From Psoroptes ovis (lineage: Eukaryota > Arthropoda > Arachnida > Sarcoptiformes > Psoroptidae), in NCBI GenBank assembly GCA_002943765.1, contig PQWQ01000006.1, positions 1,054,001 through 1,118,000 of the forward strand: a stretch of 64,000 nucleotides of DNA. The letters run 5' to 3'. The translations under genes and the position numbers were made by a program. A model generated the notes under the pieces. That model had not been told where the DNA came from. It saw only the letters and a program-made list of their open reading frames with translations, and did no database searches. Shown here in pieces: positions 38,101 through 47,600 of the stretch; position 1 is the stretch's first letter; every line of letters starts with the position of its first letter.

Positions 38101-38640
38101 TAAATATTTTTGATAAACATAATCAAGAATTGATTCAATATTGAGATTATTTTTATTATCAATGACATCAATTTTCAATGATGGGGATAATAAATGATGA
38201 TTCAATATATGATGATTATAAAATGATTTTGATGAAGATGTTTTACTTGCTGTCGATGATGATGATGATGACGATGATGTTTTTGCTAATGTTGCTGATC
38301 CTGACACTGCTGTCATTGTCATTGTTATTGATTGTAAATAATCTTTACAATTTATAATTGTTCCATAAAGATTTGAAAATCTATGGACGGATGTTGTTGA
38401 TGTTGCTGACGATAATAAATATGATGATGATGACATCGATGATGATGTGAAGCTCAATGTATGGCCAAAATTTATTAAAAATTGATGACCATTATCATTA
38501 TCGAATATTGTTATTATAAATATCAATACAAATGACCAAAATAATTTTTTCATCATTTTCAATGATAATGATAACATTTTAATCGATAATAATTTAAATG
38601 ATTGTTGATAATGATGTCTATAATGATGAAAATTCGCCAT
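6956..38640 (-). CDS. Dscam: Dscam-family immunoglobulin/fibronectin receptor, 16 coding exons (gene span)
   Basis: Joined exons (transcription order): 38640-37815, 20666-20196, 18374-18210, 18126-17650, 17565-17119, 17053-16752, 16664-16247, 16057-15576, 15506-14654, 13711-13568, 11942-11082, 11025-10528, 8732-8142, 7993-7245, 7148-7066, 7010-6956. Each intron has GT..AG ends, phases agree throughout, and the frame gives about 2,473 residues ending in TAA. Order: signal peptide, nine Ig, four FNIII, membrane helix, Gln/Asn-rich tail. The family assignment rests on marks such as VHDTLYRC and IHVQAVV at the Ig1/Ig2 border, and the last FNIII with W-NNG-CPI and GTWYELSIIATNDAGETES, the signature of the membrane-proximal Dscam domain. 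Dscam proteins mediate homophilic adhesion in neurons and, in arthropods, haemocytes. The canonical plan has an extra Ig10 and two more FNIII domains, which I do not find. The 5' UTR and promoter lie right of 38,664 and are not located. Confidence 0.85.
7066..7148 (-). CDS. Dscam: Dscam exon 15: small tail exon
   Basis: This is an 83-base exon with a strong acceptor (CTTTCATCTCAG, ending at 7149) and donor (TTAG|GTACAA at 7065). It reads in phase 0 as DVNLVMLLLQQQQQSSSMDC and then SQSPHRI, and leaves phase 2. The frame stays open and the composition matches the rest of the tail, which is why I take it as coding although it is too short to recognise by homology. Confidence 0.6.
7245..7993 (-). 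CDS. Dscam: Dscam exon 14: cytoplasmic tail, Gln/Asn/Thr-rich
   Basis: This exon encodes about 250 residues of cytoplasmic tail, with no known domain, rich in Gln, Asn, His and Thr. The acceptor (CCAAGTCAG) ends at 7994 and matches exon 13 in phase. Tyrosines such as those in IYDCNN and IYELPKQ could be phosphorylation sites, which is an inference. Two ends are possible. The exon may splice at AAT|GTAAAT (intron starts 7244) into two small in-frame exons, which I prefer. Or it may read on to a TAA at 7212-7214, followed by a minus-strand AATAAA at about 7040-7045. Both forms may exist. Confidence 0.7.
8142..8732 (-). CDS. Dscam: Dscam exon 13: last FNIII and membrane helix
   Basis: The FNIII domain begins APTVPNSNSF and carries LDLDHWNNGLCPIINFAIRY and GTWYELSIIATNDAGETES, the most diagnostic Dscam segment in the window. 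A linker of about 40 residues leads to the single membrane helix ILIPATCAIIVLLVIGAATV, which is followed by FIFITRSKE at the cytoplasmic border. The donor at 8141 (CATT|GTATGC, phase 1) joins exon 14. If it were not used, the frame would end nine codons later after MWNDLK, giving a form with almost no cytoplasmic tail. Confidence 0.85.
8733..10527 (-). other. Dscam: Dscam intron 12, where Ig10 would be expected
   Basis: This is 1.8 kb of AT-rich DNA with a short CA repeat (about 9918-9939). In canonical Dscam the region between FNIII 4 and the last FNIII encodes Ig10 and another FNIII. I find no reading frame with Ig or FNIII features here. Confidence 0.55.
9918..9940. repeat. Short (CA)n microsatellite
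   Basis: This is a CA dinucleotide run of a little over 20 bases within Dscam intron 12. Confidence 0.9.
10528..11025 (-). CDS. Dscam: Dscam exon 12: FNIII 3
   Basis: FNIII 3 runs from DPPGKPILKLTNVSLYEASF (then MWSMPKH) to GTLYQIRIEAFNDMGNGEPS, with a 50 to 60 residue Asn/Asp-rich loop in the middle. It is separated from exon 11 by a 56-base intron. The exon is phase 1-1, with donor CAAG|GTATGT at 10527. An ATG upstream at 11065 is in the intron and is not a start. Confidence 0.85.
11082..11942 (-). CDS. Dscam: Dscam exon 11: FNIII 2 with a large insertion
   Basis: The exon joins exon 10 as MEAPSLIPFDLRTVVLGS, then SIKLIWS, a FNIII start. The domain closes with KTRYGFIIQAFNSKGTGPIS. Between them lies an insertion of more than 150 residues, rich in Ser, Gly, Asn and Gln. 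This makes it by far the longest FNIII of the protein. The exon is phase 1-1, with acceptor CACACAG at 11943 and donor AAAG|GTAAAC at 11081. Confidence 0.85.
11943..13567 (-). other. Dscam: Dscam intron 10, with a long AC microsatellite
   Basis: This is 1.6 kb of AT-rich intron. The only marked structure is the AC repeat at about 12,109-12,194. I see no Ig10-like exon in it. Confidence 0.5.
12109..12194. repeat. (AC)n microsatellite
   Basis: This is an almost pure AC dinucleotide repeat of about 85 bases inside Dscam intron 10. A reading frame through it gives alternating Cys-Val and is not a gene. Confidence 0.95.
13568..13711 (-). CDS. Dscam: Dscam exon 10: end of FNIII 1
   Basis: This short 144-base phase 1-1 exon encodes SLNPLTTYEFRVCAINDLGA and SPFSHP, the classic end of a FNIII domain (Leu-x-Pro-x-Thr-x-Tyr...Ala-x-Asn). 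The first Leu codon (TTG) in this frame is internal, not a start. The donor is GAAG|GTAAGA at 13567. Confidence 0.8.
13712..14653 (-). other. Dscam: Dscam intron 9
   Basis: This is 0.94 kb of AT-rich DNA within FNIII 1. I see no coding or repeat structure worth naming. Confidence 0.5.
14654..15506 (-). CDS. Dscam: Dscam exon 9: end of Ig8, Ig9, first part of FNIII 1
   Basis: The exon starts in phase 0 with PYRDEPIPILSSQQ and closes Ig8 with HSGIYICDASND. Ig9 follows: SQTQLMCSVIGIEQP, then MVAEWLRPNGG and DSGIYCCMGINN. FNIII 1 starts at EPPDMPVNFHAEEINSRSIT, LNWSISFHG. The donor AAAA|GTCAGT at 14653 leaves phase 1 and joins exon 10 in frame. Confidence 0.8.
15576..16057 (-). CDS. Dscam: Dscam exon 8: Ig7 and start of Ig8
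   Basis: Ig7 starts VAPVISPIVF, a Dscam-like opening, followed by GSAVCTVTSGDPPIKISWFKDG and HQGTYTCMASSP. Ig8 begins with PQWLLKPINQNAIAGESLTL and continues with DCRTTGQPAPVIRWKF. The exon ends in phase 0 at GAG|GTATTT (intron starts 15575). Only one copy of the Ig7 exon is seen, whereas in insect Dscam1 this is one of the alternatively spliced domains. Confidence 0.85.
16247..16664 (-). CDS. Dscam: Dscam exon 7: end of Ig5 and Ig6
   Basis: The exon begins in phase 0 with DIGVYECVADNYL, closing Ig5. It continues with Ig6: AILGRSYTINCTYGGYPLEEV (first Cys) and KSDQDYYRCIVV (second Cys). The usual core Trp between the cysteines is not obvious, since VYFVKG stands at its place. The donor is at 16246 (GCTG|GTAAGT, phase 1). 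Confidence 0.85.
16752..17053 (-). CDS. Dscam: Dscam exon 6: most of Ig5
   Basis: Ig5 opens with LSLKCSTFGIPLPRIRWYLDG and runs to YLNISSLHSK. The exon leaves in phase 0 (AAAG|GTTTGT). The second Cys of Ig5 (DIGVYECVADN) is encoded at the start of exon 7, across an 87-base intron. The frame continues upstream of the first ATG (at 16997) to an acceptor ending at 17054. Confidence 0.85.
17119..17565 (-). CDS. Dscam: Dscam exon 5: Ig4
   Basis: One Ig domain: PFPGDDISLSCNLT (first Cys), INWYHNGKLI (Trp) and NDNGIYQCSIRL (second Cys), with a Ser-rich and then an Asn-rich insert after the first Cys. The exon is phase 1-1. The intron before it is 84 bases and the one after it 65 bases, which is typical of compact mite introns. 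Confidence 0.85.
17650..18126 (-). CDS. Dscam: Dscam exon 4: Ig3
   Basis: One Ig domain, from PRLNPQLQIRHTIAIDEGES through FFYCSFNGYP (first Cys) and IQWYH (Trp) to DDTGIISCTAND (second Cys). A loop of about 75 residues rich in Asn, Gln and His is inserted between the C and E strands. It is a phase 1-1 exon with donor AAAA|GTATGT at 17649. The frame continues upstream past the internal Leu codon to the acceptor ending at 18127. Confidence 0.85.
18210..18374 (-). CDS. Dscam: Dscam exon 3: second half of Ig2
   Basis: This 165-base phase 1-1 exon encodes FVLPNTGDLLISSV, then HRYRCQIRHRLT with the second Ig2 cysteine. The order LPsGeLhI...YrCrtkHRLT is a strong match to the Ig2 of known Dscam proteins. 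The acceptor is AATAG at 18375 and the donor is AAAA|GTGAGC at 18209. Confidence 0.85.
18375..20195 (-). other. Dscam: Dscam intron 2, no alternative exon seen
   Basis: This is 1.8 kb of AT-rich DNA between the two halves of Ig2. In some arthropod Dscam genes an exon array lies at this place. I see no repeated Ig half-domain here. Confidence 0.55.
20196..20666 (-). CDS. Dscam: Dscam exon 2: first half of Ig2
   Basis: The exon opens with a low-complexity insert (poly-Gln, poly-Ser, poly-Asn) and then the first half of an Ig fold: EGNDAILKC, followed by the Trp of VAWFRDDG and the LPLDML strand. An Ala/Ser-rich loop comes before the donor at 20195 (ATG|GTGAG, phase 1). The second Cys of this domain lies in exon 3. 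Splitting Ig2 over two exons is consistent with the known Dscam gene structure. Only one copy of this exon is seen, so there is no sign of mutually exclusive exon 2 variants. Confidence 0.8.
21439..21540. repeat. 102-bp imperfect fold-back
   Basis: The outer arms are TTAAGCATTCAA and its exact reverse complement. Further in, ATTTCAATTT-type segments pair imperfectly, so the whole can form a long hairpin. The word GAATGCTTAAAG recurs at about 23,193. It could be a small MITE of an unknown family or a hairpin RNA. No target duplication is clear. Confidence 0.5.
26283..26309. repeat. 27-bp perfect palindrome, single-base centre
   Basis: Two 13-base arms (TTTAATTAATCAA and its reverse complement) flank a single T. 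The arms contain TAATTA/TTAATTAA words of the homeodomain-site type. It lies inside the long Dscam intron. In DNA this AT-rich it may be chance. Confidence 0.6.
31194..31273. mobile_element. Mariner-like MITE, 80 bp, degenerate
   Basis: The right end reads GGACAACCTAA followed by TA, and the left end reads TTTGGTTGTCC. The arms share GGTTGTCC..AAAGTTC, the same termini as the perfect element at 61,537-61,616, and both elements are exactly 80 bases long. It looks like an older copy of that family, with mismatched arms and a lost TA on the left. No transposase is encoded. Confidence 0.65.
32092..32158. repeat. 67-base poly(T) tract
   Basis: This is an uninterrupted T run in the long Dscam intron. 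It could be an expanded simple repeat or the poly(A) tail of a minus-strand retroposed sequence. I found no clear body or target duplication next to it. Confidence 0.9.
34826..35008 (-). CDS. Possible exon of an unrecognised membrane protein, nested in Dscam intron 1
   Basis: A 183-base stretch has a good acceptor (CGTTTTCAATTTAG, ending at 35009) and a usable donor (GTTG|GTTAGT at 34825). It is clearly less AT-rich than its surroundings. It reads RREEADKFEETFLIRSRSLG and then a hydrophobic part with LWLLLCDSRIIVLIVDVMVY and LVFCSCCRW, in phase 2 at both ends. This phase does not fit Dscam exon 1 or 2, so it would belong to another gene on the same strand, or be the last exon of one: read without the donor, the frame continues to a stop at 34750. 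I do not recognise the family and found no convincing partner exons. Confidence 0.3.
37815..38640 (-). CDS. Dscam: Dscam exon 1: signal peptide and Ig1
   Basis: I start at the ATG at 38640 (MANFHHYRH...). A splice acceptor (polypyrimidine tract, then CAG) ends at 38665, so the frame further upstream is intron and an untranslated exon must precede. A basic stretch followed by the hydrophobic LFWSFVLIFIITIF is the likely signal peptide; MLSLSLKMMKK is an alternative start closer to it. Ig1 follows, interrupted by a Ser-rich and a Gln-rich insertion, and ends with VHDTLYRC and the strand-G motif SREIHVQA. The exon ends in phase 1 at CAG|GTAGGT and joins exon 2 to give VQAVVEQ, matching the Dscam Ig1/Ig2 border. 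Confidence 0.85.
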
Positions 38641-38664
38641 TGTTTTCAATGAATTTCTAATCAA

Positions 38665-41600
38665 CTGTAAAAATTGGAAGAAAAAAAATTTTTTAGAAAA
38701 GAAATTGACATTTAAAAATTTCATTTTTATTTGTCATTAGTAGTTTTGTTCATAATTTATTTTCATTATTATCATCATCATTATTTAAAATTTTCTCGAA
38801 CTAAATTGACAATTGAATTAATATTCCTTTTATATTTAGTTGAAAAAACAAACGATGATTCCTATTTGCCCTTTGTGAACAATAAATCGTTGACTCGTAT
38901 ATGACAATGTTTAAGAAAAATGAAAAATCAAGGAAAAAATAAATTAATGAATCTCAATGACTGAAATATTACAGAAAATCGAATTCAAAGCTCTAGCGAG
39001 AAAACAAAATTGACCCACGATGATGATAATGATGATGATGGTCAGTTCCATTGATGGTCTATTTTTTTCTTTTGAAAAAAAATTCAATCAACCATTCATT
39101 CATTCGTTCTCCGTCTTGAACATATGAATATCATCATTCTTCGTAAAACAAAGAAAAAAATCGAGGATCGAAACATATAAGATCATCATTTTTGAATTAA
39201 AAGTTTATTTTTTTTTAAATTTTTCAAAGAATGAAAAAAAATTACACTGGACATTTTAGCTTGAAAATTTTCCCTCAGAAAGAAAATAATGTTTGGAGAA
39301 CACATGAAGAAGTCTCTCTCGGATGAAGAGCCAATGGTCCGAAAATCTTTGGGAATAAAAAAGACACACCAAAAAGAAAAAAAAAGATTAATGGTTAAGA
39401 ATTGTATCTTCATATTGCTTCGCTTGAGATACCCGATGAACATTCATTTCTCATTCAATAAATGAACCAACGAAAATGATCGAAAATAAACAACTATTTG
39501 TGTTCATGTTCAATGGGAAATGATTGATACATTTGAAATGGTGGCGGTGGAGATCTGTTTGCTTGACAGAATGGCAGTTGGGAAGAAACAACGAATCGAG
39601 GAGAAACAAATTCATTCATCCATCCAGTGGATCCTCATCGATTGTTTTTTTTCTCGATGGACCCCGAAAAAAAACTTTGAAGACAAATGATAATGGATTC
39701 AATTCAATGATGGGAGTTTACAATTACCAGCGAACAAGCGAACAAACAAACAAACATGAAAAATAAAAGTTCAAATTGATTTTTGTTTGACAAAATTTGA
39801 AATGAAATGAAAAAAAAATTTCATCAATTCGGTTACAAATAATCAAGAGAAAAATGTCGATCATCATTTGTATATTATCATTTGTATTTGTATTATTATT
39901 ATTATTATTACCATTATCATGATCATCATCAAATGTGGTTTTAAATTCAATATTCATTTTAGATATTCATAATTTTTTTTCTCTGTTATTTTTGTATCAT
40001 TTCAAAATCATTTCACATGTATTTTTTCCTACATATTTCGATTCAGTTTCATTATATTGATAAAAACATATAAATATTGCATAATGTCATTATTATTATT
40101 AGTTGTTGTAATAGAAAATTTTGTAAATTGACAAAAATATTCGTCAACAAAAACCATCTTTTGTGATCCTGTGTCTTTGTCTCTGTGTATTTGTGGATTT
40201 CTATCTCATTCTATCACACACACAGACACAAAAACGCATATAATAACATTAATACTAAGAATAATACATAATAATAATAATAGTAACATTTCATAGTTTC
40301 AAATGTTCATCAATATATACGATTCAATTCTAGTAATAATAATAATAAACTTTTTTTTCATTTATTCCATTGTAAGGTTATGTTCTGTTGTTGTTGTTGC
40401 TGGTGTTACTTTCAGGATCATGATTATGATGTCAATGATGATAATGATAATTTTGACTCACACACATAAATGTAGGCCATTTTTTCAACATAGCTATATA
40501 TATCGGTGATCCACAATATTCAAATAGTCTGGAAATATTGAATGAATCGAATTGGATACGTTGATAATGATTGAAATGTCTGTGTATGTGTGATCATTTA
40601 TTGATGATAAACTTTGGTAAATGAAAATACACCACAATAGAAAAGCTTTGGGATGATAAAATACATATTTTTTTCCTTTCTTTTGAGTAAACTCTGATAT
40701 TTTGCCATATTTTTTAATGGTGTATCGCTCTTTATTATTAGTATCATCCATCAATAATTAATCAATGATAATTATAATGATACAAATGGAATTGAATTTG
40801 ATGAATGCAGAATAAAATGAAACAGAAAAAAACATTTCGCTAATAATTTACGAGGAGAAAATTTTGATCATTTTCTGGAAATCATTTCGGCTATATTTTG
40901 TCTGTTTTTTGTTTGTTTGTTTTTTTTTATTGTTTAATTTTTCAGTTTGATTATAACAACTTTTCGCTCTTTTTGTTTGTTTATGAGTTGGTCGTTGCAT
41001 TTCATTTGAACTTCTTGAAATTCTAATGACATAATTGAATCAATAACAATAACAGAATCGAATAAAGAAATTTTATATATTTCCCTTCTTATTAATGAAA
41101 AGTTTTATTTTTTATTTTCTCGATTTTTTTTCTTCGATATTTTATCGCAATTTTTATTGGAATTCCAAATTGAACAAGCAAGCAACAGCTTCATAGAGAG
41201 AATCCCAAGAGTCAAATTGAAAAGAAAAAAATCTTTGATCTTACACTCAAAAATATATTCATTTATGTTTTATTATTATTCTGTGTTTTACGCTTTGATA
41301 AAAATAAATTAAAGAAGAAACTTTCGATTCGAAGATATCAAAAATGAAAACTTAACCAAATTAAACGAGGAAAGACAAAAGGTCATTTTCATTAGAACGA
41401 TTTCAATTGAAACAGATAAATGACCAAAAAAAAATTCCATTTGAATATACCAAAATATTGAATTCTTCAAAATTGAATTCTTGGTACAAAATCACAACTT
41501 GAGAGAAAGATTTTGCGACGAATAATAAAAAATTGTAATATTATAACATATGTCAAAATATTCACCAAATTCTGCAGTGTATTTTCCCTCTATCTATATA

Positions 41601-44600
41601 CTTTGTCCACCGAAAATGAAAAAAAATGAATAATTTCGTGATAAAATTCACATAAAGAATAATAATATTTGCATAACTGATCAATTATTCATAATCGTCG
41701 TCATCATCATCATCGTTGCTTGTTGATCGCGTTAACATTTTTGGTGAACTGTTATTATTAAATTGAACATGAATATGGAAATAATATTACAAAGCTAATG
41801 TATGTTTTTTTCAATATTCATTTATGATAATATTACTGGTTGCAAAAAAATGTACCAAATAATTCATTTTGTTGAAAAAAAATAAATGGTCAATACCCGA
41901 ATATAAATTAATACGTTTTTTCACATTTTGTAGCCATAAGTAAATGTCTGCTTCATCATTGGCTAAATGAGAAAATTGATAAATAAAATAAATTAGTCAC
42001 AATTTCCATTTTGCAAATACTTTTGCATATTTGATGATGATGATCAACCCAGAAATAAAATAGAAAAAATCATTCATAAAATTGAAAGTTCTGCAAATGT
42101 AATAAAGAAATAAATGAATGAATGAATTTGAAAAAAAACATTTACATAAATCTTTATTGAAGCATAAACAACATTATTTATTTATTTATTTTTGAAAATT
42201 TAATTTTCCAAATTTAAAATATCGATTTCAATTTTCAGAGGAGAAAAATTCAATATTCAATTAAACTCAACGAAAATGAATGGAAAAAATTAATTTTTTT
42301 TTCAATTTTGTTTTTCGGTCAAAATGAAAATTTGAATTATTTTCAAAATCAGAATGAATTGAATCGAAAAAATTAATTTAAATTGAACCACGAATAATGA
42401 GTTTGATTTGAAATTTGAATAAATAAAACAATTTCTGAAGGGAAAAATGATTAAATATGAAATGAAATATTTGAGGCTGAACTTTGCATTGATATTTTTA
42501 TTTTTCTCCTGTGATTTTTCATAATTTCATGAATAAAACTAAATAGAATAAAATACACATCTGGTTTTGATGTAAAATGAATATGATTTTCATTTTTTTT
42601 TTCATTCTCAAATTTTGGACCAAACAATGATGGTATAATGGTATCCCCTAAAATATCCATTGTCAATTATGATGATGATAATAATGATTATAATGGTTAT
42701 GACATTATGTAAACAAACAACAAAAAATTCGTTGTTTGGTTTGAAAAATTTCCGAAAAAAATTTTTTGAATGAAATTTTCAAATAACCGGAGATTATTCA
42801 ATTGTTATTGTTCAATGGTATCACGAATTGAGAGGAGAAAATTTGAAATTATCATTTACGAATCGAATCCAATGATCTGTTGGTGACATTTGAATAATAT
42901 CGCGAATAATACGAACGAACCGAAAAAAATTGAATTTTTCAAATTCAAATTTGAATTTTCCGCCCCTAGAATAAACAATTTTACCTGATTATTTGAGATT
43001 TCAGTATATGTGTGTGTGTGTCATTCAAGATTTGCAGCGATTTGAATCAACCATTGTAATGGCATTCTGTGCTGTGTTTAGTTTAAATATGAACAAACAA
43101 ATTACGTAAAACAAACTATTCATTCGCATTTGTATTCAACAACAAGAAAACAAACAAACGCATCAACAAGAAGATACTTTGAAACATCAGTAAACAAATA
43201 CGGGAAAATAGAGCGAGAAAAATGCTGAAATACGAGAAAAATACAGGAAATCTTAAGAAATAACCAAAAACGCCAATCTACATTGGAAATATTTAAACAA
43301 AAATAAAAACGAATAATGTTTAAGATTATTATTATTATCATCATCATTATTATTATCGTTAAATATGTCTCTTTTAGGAAGACATTGAAGGCTAAGAATA
43401 ATAGGAAGAATACCAAGAAAAAATCCAAAAAACGTTTGAAGAAAAGAGAATGGAATACAATACAATGAAAAAACCATATTCTTGAACCAACAATGCTTGA
43501 AAAGTGCCAAATAATATAAAGCTTCATATGTGTCTGTATGCGATTCAATGTGTGTTGACATTTTGTTGTCATGATTTAAAAATGATTCGCTTCGAAAAAA
43601 AGAATATTTATTTTCATTTCAATTCACATTCAGAGTGATTGTATTTTGAAATTATTCTATAAAATAAGTAAAAAACTCGAAGCGCGAATTATTTTTGTTC
43701 GAAATGTGAAGCGCAAATGAAATCGAAATAAATGACAATGTAAATGGCTTTGAAATTCCAAATTTGAAATTCTCAAAATTTTCTTGTTTTTCCAGCTCGA
43801 AAAGACAAAACAGTGCAGTCATCAACGATGTCATTGTTTCAATGTATCAATGCTGGTTCCTGTACAGAGATTTTTAAAAATTTTTCGCTAATATTTACTC
43901 AGAAATAAATCAACAAATTTCGATACGATGAAAAATGATGTACATTTTGTTATTCGGAATTTGTTTGTCTACAAACATATCTAATCATAATTTAGCTATT
44001 CGCATAATCAACATGTAATTTTTCAATATCTCAATCGATGGATTGATTGAATCAATAAAAATGAAAATTTTTTAAATAAACAAAGAATCATTACGACGAT
44101 TTTTAGATACAAATAAATAAGAAAAAATTGTGATGAAATTTGATCAAAATAAATAGCGAATAAACATTGATTATTGAGTTGATTGATTCATTTTAAGGGC
44201 TGAATATTTGAAAAATGTATGAAAACAGGAAAATTTTTAATGTAATTTAATCTTTGAAATTTGAATCATTGAGCAAATTTGTGAAATGATATGTTGTCGA
44301 TAATGTTTGCTTCAAAATACTGAATTTCAAAATTTTGTTCGTTTCATTTACCAAAAAATAAAAAAATGAAAATAAAACTTTAATCCCAAGACAAATTATA
44401 ACATCAGAGCAAAGGCGAGAATGGGGAAAGAAATTTTATTTTCTTGATTCATTTATTTATTCATTCATTCATCGATAATACATACTTTGGGCCTAAGTTT
44501 TGAAAAAATGAACCAAAACTTGAAAACAAAAATATAATTGAACCAAATATAGATTTTTTGCTTTTCCTGTAATGATGATGTTTATAAGTATGGCTGTGTT

Positions 44601-47600
44601 GTTTTATTATTTATTAATAATAATGATAATTTTATCACATATTTTATTATATAATTTTCTAATAAAAATTCTGTATTTTTATCCATATATTATATTTTCA
44701 TTGAATTTATATTGGTTTAAATGAATTTTTTCATCATCATTTTAATACATAAAATCACTTCATGGTTCAATGAGATGAAAAGATTAAAAATATATCAAAA
44801 TATAAATGAAAATATATATTTCAGTATCGTTATAAATTCTGATTGATGATGGTCTTTTTCATTTTGATATGATTTGATTTTATATTTTTTTATACAAAAT
44901 ATATCATTTTTTCTATCTTCATGTTCATTTTCACATGAATCAATGTTTATGTCTATGTTTTTTTAGTGTGTGTGTGTGTGTGTTTGTATCATCGATATTT
45001 TAAATTATTCAATCATTCAATCATCATTTGGTGAATTTTTTTTCTCTTAAAAAGTTTTGTCAAGAAAGCAAAGATTCTTTCGGAGAAATCTTTTGAGAAA
45101 AACAACAATTTTTTTATTTTTGCCAACTTGACCGAATAATGTTTTAGCAAGATGTGTGCGTGTCTGTATGTGCTTTTATACCATCTAAAAAATATATATG
45201 TCAATGTTTCAATGACATTTTTCGTTCTGTTATTCAGGCATGAATGCGACAAAACAGTGCTCCAAGTTATGCAATATTCCATGAACAGAATCCAAGATAG
45301 GCAGAAAATTTTTTTTGACGACCAAATCAAAGAATTTTTTTCGACAATTTCAATTTTATTCTTTGATTTTTTTTCGCAGTGATCGAAAATGTAATCAATT
45401 AAAATCAATCAAGCATGCAGCCTTTGCAAGCAAGCAAACTTGGAATATTTTTTTTCAATGAAAAAACAAGCGAAATTCATTTATTCAAACATAATGAAAA
45501 ATCATTGAATATAAAAAGGAAATTATTTCTGAGAAAAAAATAAAATAAAACTAAAACAACATTAGCAGTAGCAGCATCAGCGACCAGTACAACATATCAT
45601 CATCATCAATGATTATCAGTCATAATATTTTCAGAATCGAACCAGAATTTTGATATTTTTATCAATTATTATTGATTATGATAATAATGATAATAACTAA
45701 AATAATTATTGATTGATAATTCAATATTATTAATGATATAAAAAATATCCTTTTGATCAATATGGATGATGGTTTAATTTCGATTTCAAAGAAAAATAGA
45801 TATCAAAATGTTCGAAAAGGAGAAACGAAAAACGATTAAGATGTTTGATTACACTTGAACTGATAGCAAAAAATGAGAAATGAAGAAATAAATTTCATAC
45901 GCTACAAGATGAAGATGAATCTTTTTTTTTTTTTGGAAGAAGGTAAAAATAAAATAAATGATAAACGATATATGAACAGGGATAAATTATTACGTAATCA
46001 AACGAATCAAATATCAATTTTTCTTTTTTTTCAACTGAAATACTTGAATGGACATTCTTTGCTTCTCTTCTCTCATCTCAATATAATACATCAATGAACC
46101 ATTAAAATGTAATAGAAAAAAAAAATATTTTGACATATCAAGCGGATGAAACATTGAAAAAAATGAATGATGATTAAATAATTAAATTGAAAACTCGTAT
46201 GAAATAAGAAAAATATTGAAACATGAATCTGAAAATGAAAAATCTTAAATATAATCATTGTATTTTCGTTTTCCCGTTACAGTTTCTTGATGGTTTTATT
46301 TTAAATCGATTAACGATATAAAAAAATTAAATCAACAGTGATTGATCGATTTGATTCGGAAAAATTGGAAAAAATGTTCAAAAAAATGAAATTGTTTAAA
46401 GTAAAATAAAAAGGAAAAGAACAATGAATTGAAATGAAATCAAACGAAACGAAACTAAACGAATTTTTCCAAGATCAATCATTTTGTATCAAAAGTGGAC
46501 TCGTTTTCGATTTTCGAAACAGAACAATTTGGATGGTAAAATATTTCATTGAGCACAAAAATTATCAAATGTTTAATTTTTTATTTCCATTTTTCATTAG
46601 TTATAATAAACGAAATAAATATTTTTTTCATCTAAAAAAAATGTAATTTGTAATCTATGGAAAGCATAACTATGATCAACAATAGAGTAAGAGCAATGAT
46701 AGTAGCAGATAAATACCAGGGATTAAGTAAATTTCATCTTCATTTTTTTTGTAAGAATAAACCTTCTGTATTTGCTGAAGACAGAGAGAGAATATAATTT
46801 CAATATATTAATCAATTTCAAAAATTTAACGCTAATTTATGAGCACTTGTCATAATTTCTTTAGGCGAAAAAAAACCAGAAAATTGGAATTATTTCGTTT
46901 TATTTTTATGATAGCTGGATCTGGTTTTTGTTCACTTTTTTTCCTGGATGCTGAAATATTAAACCAACAATGGCCATATATTTTCATGAAGAATATTTAT
47001 GAAAATAAAATTTATTTATTCTCCATGCATAATAGCTCAAATTGATCATAGATTTTACGATTAGGAATTACAATAAAAATAGTTTATGATAGTATCCAAG
47101 GATAGAAATAAATTAAATTAAAGTTTTAGCTTTAAATGAAAAAAAACATGATATCAACATTAAGCAAATTTTCGAACCATAAACGAAATTCAAATGTTAT
47201 AATATATTTGATGAAAATATGATTGAAAAATGGTGAATTCATTCATTTGAAAAAAAATGTAAAAACACTAAACAACAAATGTAAGAAATTCATAGAAGAA
47301 AAAAATGAAATGAAATAAAATAAATCAAAATCAAATCAAAAATCAACCAACTAAATAATCATCGTATACACTGACCATTTCTGCAAACAAATTGCGCAAA
47401 CCATTGAACCATCAAAATATCAAAATTGAAAAAAGAAAAAAATGGATTGAAATGTTTAAGAAAATATTATTATTATTCAATGACCGGACCCAAGGAAAAG
47501 TTTTATGATTTCATTTTTTTTTTTTCATTATTTTACAACATAGCAATGATGATGATAAATCTAAATTTAGATCAATTCAACACACCCAACGTTTACAATG

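Noticed and set aside
39880..41720. CRISPR-like impression from regularly spaced triplet and CA repeats
   Set aside because: The repeats are simple microsatellites without constant spacers, and the sequence is eukaryotic.
43120..43572. 150-codon minus-strand ORF rich in Phe and Ile
   Set aside because: It overlaps a second frame of similar length, its composition follows base content, and it shows no domain or splice signals.
45013..45408. 131-codon minus-strand ORF and an opposing plus-strand frame after an acceptor-like TTATTCAG
   Set aside because: Neither product is recognisable, and the two opposing frames cannot both be real on present evidence.
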